DNA from: Glandiceps talaboti
Lineage: Eukaryota; Hemichordata; Enteropneusta; Spengelidae
Assembly: GCF_964340395.1 (NCBI RefSeq)
Contig: NC_135568.1
Coordinates: 11,203,776-11,267,775 of the forward strand
DNA: 64,000 bases
Reading direction: 5' to 3'
Positions 1-13,440 of this stretch are shown one piece after another (the stretch's first letter is position 1; every line of letters begins with the position of its first letter). The notes beneath the pieces were generated by a model. It saw nothing but the letters and a program-made list of their open reading frames with translations. It was not told the origin of the DNA and made no database searches. The position numbers were made by a program, and so were the translations under genes.

Positions 1-1264
1 TATGCCGGCTTATAGTACGTATCTTGTACAAGAGCGCATATGAAAGGGCTACAAACACTTCTCCTGATAAGCTATGCTGTAACTTCAATAGTGCCTTATG
101 AATATTTCATGCAAAAAATGTTCAATTCTCTGAGTAAAACTGATGGCGTTATTGAGAAAGATTGCGAAAAAAATTATACGTTACCCGACCAGGATCTTTC
201 TTGACAGACATGACTGAAAAGATACCCTGCTGAGTAATGAAAAGTTGATGACTACAACAGAATGCTACAAACGTCAGTGGTGTCCTTGTATCCCAATCAC
301 TATTAACCCCATCAATGACAAGATAAATGATTTTTTCCACTACCCTTCCTCGTCAAGAATTCCCATGACATGTCTTCCTCAATAAAATTTGAAACATTTT
401 AATTCATGAATTTTGATTAACCGAGTGTATATTAACATTATCGATCACGATTCATGAATTCACACATCAGCCATATTAAGAATATTCCTGGAGTTGTGGG
501 GCCTTGTCATGGCATGGCCATATGTTGCAACTATATCATGATATAAACGCGAGCATGAATTGATACAAAGGAGAATCCTTATCAATAAAACGTTTGCGAG
601 AATTAGACAACATCACGGAAAATTTCAATTGACGACGGGTCAATAGACCAATAGAAAATTAATGGATGTTTGGCATGCTTAAGCAAAGATCACATTCAAG
701 TAATTATTGAGTAAGACTATCTTGTCCATGCATTGGAATTTTCTATTTGCAGTTTTGATTACTTCTCGGTCCAGTAATCATTCTACTGGTATGACCAAGG
801 CCATTGAACTAAAATACAGTCTATCAAAATGCCACCATATAATCAGAGTGCCCAATTGTATATCTACTTAATCACTACAAGGATAAACTTTATTCCCACA
901 TTGCTTTCATCATACCCATTAATAACCTTGGCCATCACTTCAATCATGAACAAGGTCAAGTAAGGTCAGTATAAAAGGTCACGGTAAGGTCATGCAAAGG
1001 TCAACTTTATGACAACATGGTCATGATTGATTGACAGCAGACTCCTTAGCTGGCCACAAGACTTTCAGGAAACAATTTCAAAAGTAGTTGCAAAAAAGTT
1101 TGAGCTCTGTTGTGAGCAAACTCAGTCAGTTTCCTTGACTTTCTACTTTGCAATGTTCTGAATTCATCACAAGCGCAAGTCACTGTGTTAGTTTAATTGG
1201 TATATATCTGTATTTGGGTATACAAAGATGGCTTTGGAAGGGTTTAAAGTTTAGCATTATGATG
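1..1264. other. gene-free AT-rich DNA
   Basis: I see no coding exon, RNA gene or transposon end here. The one structured part is the AGGTCA cluster at 953-1003, listed separately. Confidence 0.6.
953..1003 (+). promoter_or_regulatory. cluster of five AGGTCA nuclear-receptor half-sites
   Basis: Exact AGGTCA hexamers start at 953, 963, 976, 987 and 998, all in the same orientation. The gaps are 4, 7, 5 and 5 bases, giving DR4, DR7, DR5 and DR5 arrangements. DR4 and DR5 are classic spacings for thyroid/LXR-type and retinoic-acid-type receptor dimers (established knowledge). It could also be a degenerate 11-bp minisatellite with no regulatory role. No gene start is identifiable nearby, so function is inference. 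Confidence 0.45.
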
Positions 1265-1277
1265 CTCTCTCTCTCTT

Positions 1278-1342
<65 letters not shown>

Positions 1343-1343
1343 C
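1265..1343. repeat. (CT)n microsatellite followed by (AT)n
   Basis: About 64 bases of CT dinucleotides with a few TTT interruptions run directly into a short AT tract. Open frames across it, read as Ser-Leu or Arg-Glu repeats, are artefacts. Confidence 0.97.
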
Positions 1344-3595
1344 TATCACAAAATTGCATTTACAGCTTTCTTTGAATGTAGTGTACATTACATCTGTTCT
1401 AATTTTATCATTATGCCTGGTAGATGGATGACATATCGATTCATACGCAGCATATCGTGGACGTTTCATACCCTGGCAAGTATTTGTGGCATGTGTTTTG
1501 AAATACGTCTGAATTGTTGTAGAGTAGTTGTAATGCCGGCAGCTATGAGTGGTAATTATCAATTGTATCGTATCTATGTGTATGCCTGACTTGTTTACAT
1601 CAATTGTAAACTTAGATGAAGTGATGACAAACCAATGATCACAGTTGTCTAGGGAATTATTCTGTTTGTAACATGTTCAGCTTTTACAACTATTTAATTT
1701 GTTGCACTGCATGAAAGATTCATTCATGTGGGTGCCAAAGAAAATAAACTTGCCTCATAAAGTCACAGTATGGCCCCAACAATTTGCATTCATTGTACAA
1801 AACAGACCTTGGCACGGATGCAAAAAGTCAACTTTTAAGAAGTATGAAAACAGATGTCAAATTCTACTGGGATTTTACAGGCATGTTGTCTGAATAACAG
1901 CTGATACTGTAGTTGATTTAGTTGTTGTAAATGTTATCCCAGCTGTAATCTTTATCTTTTTAAAACATCGGGAATAACACTTGTAGGCAATATAAAATAT
2001 TGTTGGAGTATGTTTTCAGATGTTTGCGGTTAAAACCATAAACACAGAGTTCACTCCATAAAAGTTAAAAAACAAATGCTGGGAGGATAAATAATGGGTA
2101 CACTTCAATTACTTTGTTTTGGAAGAGGGAATATAAACAACCATTGCTTCTTCTTTTCAATTCTTTTGTTTTTCATCAATTGACGGGAAACGGGAGAAAT
2201 AAATAACCCCAAGACATCAGGTTGTAAAACCCATGTTTGTTTTATACTTACTTTCCCACTCTGTGTTCAAAGTGCTTTACAACCCCAAGACAGCAGGTTT
2301 AAATTTTAATGATTTATCTAAAGAATAGACAACTTAATTAGACAGTTAGACTAATAATAGTTAACTCTAATCTACCAAGTTGTTTTCAAACTGTCTTTTT
2401 GTATCTGTGTGTTCCATTATGTAATTCAAAGGTAAAGTCCTGTGTCTCTGTGCCAAATGTTGACCTTTGAACTTATGTAACCAATGAACAGAACAATAAA
2501 AAGTGGGCCAATAAAAGCAGAGAATGAAAGTAAGCCTAGAATTGTGCAGCCATTAATAACAGGCTTAGGTCATTGTAATAACATTTAATTAGTTCAGTTA
2601 TCATGTTCTTTTTTATATTATAGCATTTAGTCAGACAGAAAAATGAAATAAAATTGTTACTTCCCGGAGACTTTTGGAGTGATTGATAAATTTGTTTAGC
2701 CCTACGAGTACTAGATGGAATATAAACCAATGGTAGTGAAATCAGTTGAATATCAAAAGTAACCTGAACAATTCTCCTTTGTAAACTCAGCCTTCAAGAA
2801 ATACTTTGGTACACTGCAGTGTCAACACTTAGAGTTCTGGTTATTCAAGTTCTATACAATTTGTGTCGTGTATGAAATAAAACAGCCACACCTGGTAGCC
2901 ATATTGAATCATTGACCTTTTCTGTATACATATTTGTAATTGGTATTTTTTGGTAAATTTGCTGTCAGTAAATGCACACTTTGAACTAAATTTAACTTTA
3001 ACACACATACTGCCGTCACACCTGTTGAACTTGTAGTAGCACCCTTTCACTTTCCAAAGTTGTATCTTCGACAACAAGAGTGAAGTGAAAAATACCGATT
3101 TTTTTGGACTGAAGACTCACCTTAGAGCCAGAATTCTCTGATAGCAAAGCACTGCTACTAGTACTAGTAGCTATATCCTGCATGTTTGGTCAGCAGTTAT
3201 TTATCCTGACAGTTGTTATATAAATCAATTAAACCACATTTATCACACAACACATGGTGTAGTCTCATACACAACTGCTTTAACTTCAACTTTCAAGGTC
3301 AATCTGTGATTTGACCTTTCACCCTTGTGTATGCAAATGACCCTAGTAGCCTCTCTCTGGACTGTATCATTGGTGACAATACTCAAGTATTTTGATAGTG
3401 GAAATTTTATTTGCTTTTGGCAGAAAATGGGAATGAAGATGCCTAACACATTCCACACTAAATTTCCACAAACTATTGATAATTAATGTACAAATTCAAG
3501 TTAGTTTATACACTACAAAATATTACTTGGATATTTCTATAATAAAACATGTTATCCTTAGCTTACATATATTGACAATTTCTTAACTATATATA
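1344..3595. other. gene-free DNA
   Basis: No supported exon. It contains the dispersed-repeat tail at 2246-2287 and a local duplication of an AACCCCAAGACA-type segment at about 2208 and 2281. Confidence 0.5.
2246..2287 (-). repeat. dispersed SINE/LINE-like tail (minus copy)
   Basis: On the minus strand this reads GTAAAGCACTTTGAACACAG followed by AGTGGGAAAG. The same segment occurs on the plus strand at 20745-20775. Two copies in opposite orientation mark it as an interspersed repeat. The wording resembles 3' tails of invertebrate SINE-type repeats; the family is not determined. Confidence 0.55.
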
Positions 3596-3975
3596 CAGAG
3601 GCTTGAAATAGGCTTTATTTGTTTACAAATATTTACTTACAAATATTAATTTTTTTCTTTTTAATTTTACATTTTTTTTTGCATTTTTAAAAATATCTTT
3701 TCCCTACAAGGTGTCATGTAGTAAAGTAACAATTTGAAAAGCTGGTTGTGTATTTTTTTCTAAATTAATTTTAACTGTTCTTTTGGCTTTAGTATGGATA
3801 TTAATTATTAATGAGCGCCCTCAAGTGGCAACCTTTAGAGCATGTCAGCAATCAGTCAAGAAGGAGCCTCTTTTAAATGACAATGTAATTAAATGTAAAA
3901 AAAATTAAAATTAAAATTAAACAATAAAGAAAGAAAGAAATATTTGTAAACAAATATGGCCTAGTTCAAGCCCTG
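3596..3975. mobile_element. non-autonomous DNA transposon (MITE-like) with TIRs
   Basis: The left end (3596-3640) and the reverse complement of the right end (3937-3975) match over about 40 bases, including GGCTTGAA, TAGGC and TTATTTGTTTACAAATATTT. The ends read CAGAGGCTTG and CAGGGCTTG. CAGGG-type ends are common in hAT elements (established). The interior is AT-rich and non-coding. No clean 8-bp duplication is visible; a CTATAT hexamer lies near both ends. The superfamily is uncertain. Confidence 0.6.
3814..3831 (-). promoter_or_regulatory. CTCF-like motif
   Basis: The minus strand reads TTGCCACTTGAGGGCGCT, close to the bilaterian CTCF core CCAC-NAG-RKGGCGC. It lies inside the TIR element at 3596-3975, so it may have spread with that element. 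Confidence 0.4.
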
Positions 3976-4059
3976 CGCTATATTCACACAAATGGAAAAA
4001 TCGCAAACCATCAAAGAACACAGATGTTGACTGCAAGATTATGGTAATTATACAAGGTG

Positions 4060-4260
4060 AACATGGAAACCAAAATAGATAAGTAACCATGGCAACAAAA
4101 TCACAGCTTCTCCCTTTTATAAACAAAAGTAACCACTAACAACTATAAAGTTACAGACTGTGTCCCTGGAAACAAGTGTAACCATGGCAACAAAGCTACA
4201 GCCTGTCCCTTAAAAAGAAATTAAAAACCAAAGACCATAAAATGATACAGACTGGGCCTC
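4060..4260. repeat. short local duplication carrying two RFX-type X-boxes
   Basis: Two diverged copies of a segment of about 95 bases each contain GTAACCATGGCAAC, at 4083-4096 and 4178-4191, followed by ACAAA and a CTACAG/CACAG stretch. The 14-mer is a full X-box palindrome (GTNRCC, 2-base gap, RGYAAC), the binding site of RFX factors. Function is not shown. Confidence 0.5.
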
Positions 4261-4695
4261 TTCAAATGCTGCAAAGATGGGAAAGCAGCAGGGGATTCCA
4301 GGGAATGTAATATGAGGAAAATATTCTGGACCACATACATGTAGTCTACACCTTGTGGGTATGATTTGTGCAATGATTTATACTCTCTCTGTGTCATCAT
4401 AGTTTACACATATAATACCCAGCAATCTGTTATTGCAATACTTGGTAATCTGTCCTCATTACACACAACAGCTGTTTACATGTCCTCGAGATTAATTCAC
4501 ATCTCAACTGAGTCAAATAGAACTCAAGAACAGTTATTTTTAACTGCAGTCCTTGCACCATGGTGTTCAATTTTAGCAGTCTGTGTTTGTGATTGTGAGG
4601 TTCTCAAAAAGGTGTTAGTAATAATTGTCAACTTTACATCTTGGAAGGTAGTATAGAACATTTGAGCTCGCTTTTTCTATAAATCACAGGATGAA

Positions 4696-4912
<217 letters not shown>

Positions 4913-5097
4913 AGACTCAAAGAAAAGAGATTAATTCAGATATTTATCATGGTCATCACAGAAGCATCATAGTTGGTGTCCATAATACAAACAGACCTGG
5001 TTAATTTTATAAAGTAACCAAGTCGGTACTCAGAGCTCACAGTCTGAACCCTTATAAGTTATATACTGCAATCAAAGTGATTTGAACTGAGGCTGTA

Positions 5098-5600
5098 GTG
5101 ATAATTAAGAACAAGAATAACTTAACTGCTACAGATAATGCTTTATGGATTAATGTATACAACATATATCTAAATACATTTTCGTGTGAAAGCCTTTCTA
5201 CCTATCGTCACATCCTAATGAAGAACACAAAAGATCTTTTACTTAACCATACAGAGACAAACCTATATCAAGATTTTATACAAGGCAAAGAACTGTTAAG
5301 CCTCTTTATAGGAGACAGTACAAAAAATTATAACATTTTATTAAGTAAAAAAATTGACAAATTTATCCAGCAATTTCTAAGTAGTGCAATGGAGCATAGG
5401 AAAACATGTTTAACCTGATGGAGAATTGTAATTTTTTATCTCTTTCTTTATCTCTTATTATTTCTTTGAAGTTATTATTTGCTATTTTAACATGATATTT
5501 AAATTTTTTTGTATGTATTTGATTCTATGTAAATGCTGCTCCTAATGTTTTTAGTGAGCCCCTGATATAAAAGGGATGCAGAAAATAAATAAATAGAACA
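5098..5600 (+). mobile_element. 3' fragment of a LINE-type non-LTR retrotransposon
   Basis: An open frame ends at 5418 and encodes a peptide with segments such as RHILMKNTKDLL and KIDKFIQQFLSSAMEHRKT. This resembles the extreme C-terminus of LINE ORF2 proteins after the reverse transcriptase, where a KFI..FL.....RK helix is common. A non-coding tail of about 180 bases follows and ends in AAATAAATAAATAG, a typical LINE-like 3' end. The 5' part with the reverse transcriptase and endonuclease is missing, as expected for a 5'-truncated insertion. Assignment rests on pattern resemblance only; clade not determined. Confidence 0.5.
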
Positions 5601-8600
5601 AGTATAAAGTAATTAGGATAACTTAAAATAAGATATGGAACCATCTTGCAATAAACCAAACTATCAAATGACCAGTTTAAGTCTGTTGACCAGCATTTAA
5701 TGAAACGTTTTTATATACTGTTGGAAGTGTATCAGAATTTACATGAAGACTACATGTATGCTATAATACCAGCTGTCACTTGATAATTGGCACAAATTGG
5801 TGTTAAGTGGTTGTATTTGATAAATTACTACTTTATCTGGTGATGGGATAATGCAGTTTATTATCATTCAATATAGTCCTGACAGTATTAGAAAAAAAGA
5901 TAAATAAATTTGTTTGTCGTGAGAATATCAAATTACAAGCTAAGGCTAGATCGATTGCTGTGATGAAGATATTTCCATTTTGTAAAGAATGCATTTCATA
6001 TTACGTATTATAAGTCACTTATAGTACGTAATAAAGTGTCATCATCGTTTGCTGACTGTGCTTATAAAGACACACAACATTTCAAGAAATTGCCACTAGA
6101 GGGCAATCTTGATACCAGGGTGTGGACGTGGATATATATACAATCAGAACACCCAAGTATTTTGCATAATACATCAATTTTCTTAATAAGCAATGGAACA
6201 AGACAAACATGTTTTCTGGAAATTTCCACTGGGGTGATCTCATTCCAAACAACAAAATACTTGCGTAACACATCTATTTTCTTTAGCACTGGTCAAATTT
6301 ATAACAATCGACACCTGACATTTGCAATGGTTCATCGTAAAGTAGATTAGCGTAAGTGGTTGTATTCATTGAAAGCAAAGCCGTAACAAGCTGAGACCCA
6401 AGACCTCTCAGTTATTACAATTTCTTTGGAGGTTGGCAACGCGTTAAATGCAACTCTTTCAAACTAATAACATATAGCGTTCTGAAATTCCCTAAGGCAA
6501 CTGTGTAATTGTACTGGCAGCACTTTCAAGCAAATGAGCTAAAGTGAAGCACTCAGGGAAAAGAATTAGAAGAAAATCTAAAACATACTATTCAATTTTT
6601 GTGCTCCATAAAAGATGCCAAGCTTCGTAACTGATGAATTGTTGCACTAGAAATCTAAATCGATATGTCAGCAAAAAAGTCTGTATGTTGCACTGAAAGA
6701 TCATTTCACATAATGGGAATCTTTCAATGCTGTCCTTTCACGCAAAGTAGTTTCCCGCCTTTTTGACTATTAGACTACACCAGTACTTAATAAAATTTAT
6801 CAGGAGAGTTGTACTTGCAGCAATTCAAACGTAAATTCTTCCTTTTTTATACCAAAATGATTAGTGGCACATATCGTAGTAAAATCATCTTTCATGCCAT
6901 GAAATGCACCCTTTCTCCCTAAAAAAATAACTTTTTGTACAGCACTACTTTTTTGTGTGGAAGGATACATATTTAACAAATGATGAATACATCTTTTCAA
7001 TGGATTTTTACAGATCATAAATTATGTTATCGAACAAAAAATGTATCAGATCTAATACTTATCATCAGAAATGTTCAAGTATGGAAGTTTAACATTTATT
7101 TTCTAACCATTTGGGAGGCGAGGGGTCTTGAGAGTCAGACTAAAAAGTTGACTTATTTTAAGGTACGACTATAATTAATGTGTAGTGTACATGGACACGT
7201 TGCATAGAAGTCATACGATGTATGTAAATAAACAATTTTTATTTTTATGAAATGCCTAGGGAGTACAGTTTTATTTTGGGTGACAAGAATTAGAAGTTTG
7301 TTTCAATTTTATATGCAAATTTTTCAAGTTTGTTTCATTTCATTTGCATATTTTTCAAGTTTTTTATTGTATATGCAAACTAATTTCCAGATGTAATATG
7401 ATCAGGTCACATTTTGATTCAGATATTTCAAATACAAATCTTTAACCAATGCCTTAATCTGCATCTGAAACTGCTCAGTTGTCATGGCAATCACACGTTG
7501 TCATCTTAATCTCGGTGTGATAAATTTCCCCGTCTATGGTATCATGTGACAGCGTAACTAATCACTGTACAGTCTTATCGATACAGGAAAATACAGACTG
7601 ATTTTGAACACTTGTGTTTTGAGAAAAAGTACATGTATGAGTGAGGATTATTGCAAGAACAATATTTTACTTCCAAGCATTATTATTGCCATTTAATATT
7701 TTGTATCACACGGTGACTTATTTACATTCCACTGAAAATAATCTCTGTTATGAGCGCCTTACAACGCCTTTGCATTTCACACAATGGATATCCTTGTAGG
7801 TCCAAATTTCACACCTTTGAACATGTGAACAGGAAAATGTCTGTCAACTCTATCATGAAATATTTTATGTAAATAATTTAATATCAAGAAATTATGTAAT
7901 TTTGGTAACCTAGCTGTAGACATGGGGTGTCAGCTGAACACGGTATTCTCTAAATCACATGAAAAGAAGTGAAGTTTTAGGTTTATTTTGTTTTGGGAGA
8001 ACATTTCTTCAAATGTATAGTCACCAGATAGTGACAGCATAATTCAAAAGCCAAGATTTCAGATTAATAGAATTTCTTAAATTATATCTTGTACGAGGCT
8101 CAGTGTCTGTATTTGTCATTTTGGAGAAATTTCTTGAAATGCAATTGTAGTGACTACATGCAGTGGCTGTAGAGTACTGTTTACGAATATTTACCTTTTG
8201 TTCTTTCATGGTATCTTTATTATTCATTACACAGAGGTGTACATGTAGTTCATGGCCTTGACAATCGCACAAACATTCACACAAACGTAAAAAAACAAAA
8301 CATTGGCACTGTTAGTCAGAATACTAATTGCCTTGTCTGAGCAGCAAGGCCATACCTCTTACTCTGTATCTTTGAATATAAAAGAGCAAGGCCATGGCAC
8401 TTACATGGTAGTCTTAGTACATTTATGATTATATTTGCCTGACAGCTAGTTCACGTGTATGATTTTACTTGTATCTGACAGCTGGGGTGTTATATTAGGT
8501 TTCATTTGGTAAAGAAGTGTACAATTTTAATCTGTTAATGTTGTCTCACAAATGTCACATCAAGGTTTACAACCAACAGGGAAACACTCCTAATGAAGCA

Positions 8601-8637
8601 GCTTGTCTATGAGATACATGTACCAGTACTTTCCGAC
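5601..8637. other. gene-free DNA
   Basis: No supported exon. It contains a CTCF-like site at 6092-6105 (GCCACTAGAGGGCA) and a small repeat at 7296-7385. Open frames here are short and without recognisable features. Confidence 0.45.
7296..7385. repeat. short tandem repeat, unit about 37 bases
   Basis: Three diverged copies of a unit containing AAGTTTGTTTCA, then TATATGCAAA, then TTTTTC. Confidence 0.65.
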
Positions 8638-9040
8638 AAAATGATTTGACAAAATTCTTGTTTTTGCAACATTTTTTTGGCAAATGTCATTATTGTTTTG
8701 GATGAATTTATATCAATAGTAACCACATTTGTAAATAATTCCTACATTTTAATAATTTCCAACAAAAAATTCTTGTTTTCATCAATTTTTGGCCAAGTTC
8801 AACTTTTATTTTGGATTAGAATTGTAAGAATAATTCTTATTTGATACATTTATATCAAAAAAGTTGGCTTAAATGTAACCATGTTTGTAGATAATTCCCG
8901 CCAACAAATATTCTTGTTTTTCAGAAATTTTTTGCCAAGTTCAACTTTTATTTTGGATTAGAATTGTAAGAATAATTCTTATTGATGAATTTATATCAAA
9001 ATGTTAGTTTAAAAGTAATCACATTTCCATCAAAGTCATT
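8638..9040. repeat. diverged tandem repeat, unit about 120-140 bases
   Basis: Three copies share AACAAAAATTCTTGTTTT-like starts, a TTTTTGGCCAAGTTCAACTT or similar middle, TTATTTTGGATTAGAATTG, and an AACCACATTTGTA end. Copies two and three are the most alike. Confidence 0.75.
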
Positions 9041-12000
9041 TCAAATCAATTTTATTTTAAACTTTCTACTTTTCAACTAAGTTGTCAAAACATAGAGTAA
9101 TCTGGGAGTCGGTCAAAACATACTGTCAAAAGAACCTATCTTTTTTGTATGCAAAATGGCTGCCTAGATTCTGTAACATGTTGGATTCTTCATGAGTACA
9201 GATTACTGATGGTTCATTTACTTGTCGTGATTTGCAGACTGTAATATCTAGGCTCCTGTTTCCTCAGGAAGAGAAATTAATGACCAGCATAACATAGTTA
9301 ATGGCCTTGCCAAGATTATGGACACTTAAAACCCAATCAAGCGAAAATTTGGTCTCAATTTTTGTAATCCAATGTCTGACACATGCAACATCTATTCTTC
9401 TTGTTCATTTCTGGTCTGAATGTCGGAAAAATATTACTGGCACCCTCACTTCCTGTCCAACAGCTGATGTGATTTGTGTTGCCTAGAAATATTAATGATT
9501 AATTCTCAATTGTACATGAAATGTTAATGTTTGATTAAAATTAACAAAACGTAGGGTCAGAGTCCAGAAAACTGTCGCCATCTTTCATGTATTTCTTAAA
9601 CCCTGATATTCAAGCGAGTCTGACAATTATCTTAATTTATGTCTCCATCAAACTTTTGGATCAAATTTTGTACATACATTACATAACACCCAAATTGAAG
9701 AGATAATTTTGGGTATGAAAAAATATTTCAGGCTGCATATATTTTAATATGTATGTTACAGAACTTAACATTAGATGAAAAGATGATACCAATGAAGATA
9801 TTTTGGATAAAATCAACTTTGTGTGAAATGTACAATGTAACTAAAACAGTTTCTGCAAACTAAAAATGTTGTGTGCCATTTAAAGATGGAAACTATTAAA
9901 TTAATAATCTGCAGGAAAAAAGTTTCATTACATGCCTCTAAAGCAATAAAAATGAATAAATATTCATTGACAACAACTCATATTACGTATGCTACAAAGA
10001 TAAAATCTCATCTGAATGTACATGTAATAGAACCCATATACATACTCTTAATTCTCAATGTCATTTTACACTACACACAGGAAGGTGTGTCTAGCCAACA
10101 GTCTAAAAAATTCCAGCTAGTTTATTTAATGTAAAAATCTTTATTACATTCATAAAAAGTTTTGCTGTTGATATGATACTTTATGACTGCAATAAAACAC
10201 CGTCAGACATAATGGAAATTTTATTTTTGTCTGTCTGGCTATCCGTTGTATCTAATTAGCCTATAAACACTCAAGGGCTTCTGATAGATTACTAGCAGTG
10301 GAAAACATATATGTCTGGCAGAGTTAAAGAAAACAACGGTCCAGTACAATGAATTATCCTGTATGTAATCCTTATGGTGCCACTGATAAGATAAGTGATG
10401 TACAAACCTGGGAGTGAATGCCTGGTTTGTAAATGGTGTACATGCTAAAGTATGGTTGATGGGGTAGGGTGGGAGGGGTCTAGATCTGTTCCAATATCCT
10501 TGGTTTTAGGCAGGAATCAAAAGTAAAGTTATAATATATCCAAAAAACTGATTTTCCTCGAGAAGAAGTGTCACTAAAAATTAAACTTACGCAATACTGG
10601 TCGTGTAAACAGATATGCTTCCAAATGCGTGTTAAGTTTCTTTTCAATTGTCACGTTAACAAATATTGAACACCATGAATTTTACCATAACTTACATAAT
10701 TCCCTGTCTTTATTAAGTTATTCAGAAACTCTTGCACTCACATTGGGTGGTGGATGTCAGATAAATTTGTAAAATATGCCCAGAAAATTCTTTTATATTT
10801 ATTCTCCACATTGGGTGCCAACACATCATCCTGCCCGACTGACAGTTGTTAATATTGTAAAACAGCATGTGTGAATTACTTCACCAACTCTGCATGAATA
10901 CTAATCAATAAACATATACTATATCACCTAAGGTACATTGAGAGTGTGCTTACTGAAGATGTAATTTCAGAATTTCACTTTTAGGAACCGTAATTTGAAC
11001 CAAATTAAAGGCTCTGGCAAGTGTCTTATTGCAATTCTATTGATGTATTCCTGTCACACGATCTAAGACAAACAGTAAGAAGCAAGACAGGGTTGTCACA
11101 CAGAATCAAATCAAATTGGACATCTTACAACTTGTAGTACAAGTACAGTCAGCAAACAACTCCCTGAAGTGACAACAGCAAAAAGAAGGCAGGACATTTT
11201 ATTTGTGAGATAATTCAGTTACCGTGGTTATTCTGTCCAGCTGAAAAGACAAATTATGTTTGTGAAGCCAACATTGATGTCTGGAAATTATGCTTTCTTA
11301 CTTACCAAAGTCTTTATGTACATACTTGGCAGTTCAATAAAGTACATGTTCTCACAGTGAACTCAATACTTCTGATATTATTATACATGTGTTTCTTCTG
11401 GATGTACAAAGTGTTCCTTAAATAACAGTGTGGGTAAATATTGTGAACAAACATAATCTTGAAGTACATGTATTTTGAGTAGGTCTTGTGGGCGACTAGT
11501 TTGCATAGCCTCATTACATGACTACCTACAATATTACATCTGAACTTGTGTGCTCGATCTATTAAATAACATTATGCTAATATTTGGAGTTGCTGTTCTT
11601 TGTAAAAAGGGTACTACAATCTTTACAAAATTTTCTCGTCTACACTGATTAAAGATTACACATAACGATAATAAATATGAATGGTAGATATTTGCAAAAC
11701 AGGCCGAGAACTTCTGTCTGTATTAACGTTTGATGCGTCATCTACATGAACTATTATCAACACATTATTTTTAAATGGACAATATGGTCTAAACTGAACT
11801 ACAATAACTTGTAACATAGAATGTGAGTGTGCTTAATTCAATAACAAGATTTTTTCTGCTTGATTCTTCCTCTTGGCTTCATTATATATTTTGGCAACTG
11901 TTGTCACGAAACACACAATAAGGGAAAATCTAATTAGTTGTACTCTAACCCCTTGGTATTTCAATCCAGTCGTGTAAATGTCAAACTTTGCCATGCAAGC

Positions 12001-13149
12001 ATGGCCTATATTATATCATACCCTGTAGCTAGTAGCTATATCCATGTCTGAACTATAAACATGACTTTTGTGTTTGATATCTGAGTCACGTGTCAATTAA
12101 TGCCCGTCGAGATTATTCACTAACGAGCTGAATTTTTCATTCTGATTGCCTCATAGGTTAGTACAGTCTAGGGACAGCAGTCTCAAATAGCCCATCAGAT
12201 ATAACTAGTTGTAAATTTTATATTAGAATTGTCACCACATCTATCCACATAGGAGCACTATCAGTCAATGGCCTGCAGGATGTATGGAACATCAGTCAAT
12301 TGTCTTCAAGATAGGAACTGTCTGTCAGTCAAGCTAAGGACCTTTATGATGTGTTAGATATATGAGTAACACAAAACTACAGAATGAGACTGGAGGGTGA
12401 AATAAATCATGACAAAACTAATTTCATGCATATCAAAAACGATATTGAGACATTGTTATTTTATCATTGTCACTTTGTTTTGGAGCCTTAAAGTGTATCG
12501 GAGTTAATCAGCACGAGTAATCTTTAGTCAGGATTCTGCACCTACAGGACAGTGCAAGTTGAGAAATGCTTTCTGACTGAGAAAGCATCAGTTAAGCTCA
12601 GAGCTAACACACTGGGTCAGCATGGTGTCAACACCTTGCTGACACTAACACCTTATCAACCTGAATTAGCAATTGGAAGGGCTTATACCAGGTCCTGACT
12701 GAACTAAACTGCAGGCTAAGCCCAGTATTGCAGTAGGCTATAACCATCCAGCAGAACGGAAAGGGATTCTGAAGCTGCTGAACATTAGTAACCTGTCAGA
12801 TTGTTAGAGAGTCTATTTTCCCAAACGACATTATGTGCCTGGAGTTTTGCTTCCAGTGCAAAACACATAAATTTTTCGATAATAACTATTTTCTATAAAT
12901 TCTGTTTGATGTATAGGAAATTGTGTGCTTTTGAGTTGAAATTCTCTGTGTGTGTTAAATTGAATTCTAAAATGTAATTATCAATCACCGCAACCTAGTT
13001 ATTTTCAGGGGCGATTATTTTTCTGCTGGGGCAATGTGTAAATGTACGGTATTGTTGTCACAAAGAAGGCCATGTTTAATGATGTTAAACCTAGCTATAA
13101 TTTACAGAAGTACTTTGAATCAGATAACATAGAATAATGTATGGATTCA
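9041..13149. other. gene-free DNA
   Basis: No supported protein-coding gene. An 18-base segment at 11240-11223 on the minus strand sits between a strong acceptor (TTGTCTTTTCAG) and a GTAACT donor, but is too short to call. Confidence 0.4.
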
Positions 13150-13440
13150 TGAGGAGTTAAAAGATAATGTATGATATAACTTTGAATTCTATTCCCAGAA
13201 GTTAAGAGATATGGCATAAATGATAAGAATGCTAAGAAGTTAAGAGATAACTTACAAAATAAATGATACAAATTCTGAGAAGTAACGAGATAACTTAGGA
13301 CATAAATTATTCAAATTCTAAGAAGTTTAGAGAGATCATGACATAAATGATATGCATTCTGAGAAGTTTAGGGATACGACATAAATGATACGGATTGAGA
13401 TAATGTACACCATAAATGATACAAATTCTACGAAATTAAG
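13150..13440. repeat. diverged minisatellite, unit about 43 bases
   Basis: About six copies of a unit built from AGAAGTTAAGAGATAAC, CATAAATGATA and CAAATTCT. A 22-base segment around GCATCAGATCATGAGAAC is then duplicated at about 13492 and 13541. Confidence 0.75.

Noticed and set aside
6036-6350. 104-codon plus-strand open frame
   Set aside because: No splice sites, promoter or protein features, and overlapping open frames occur on the other strand; chance is the simpler explanation.
11223-11240. 18-base micro-exon on the minus strand (acceptor TTGTCTTTTCAG, donor GTAACT)
   Set aside because: Isolated, short, and no partner exon found.
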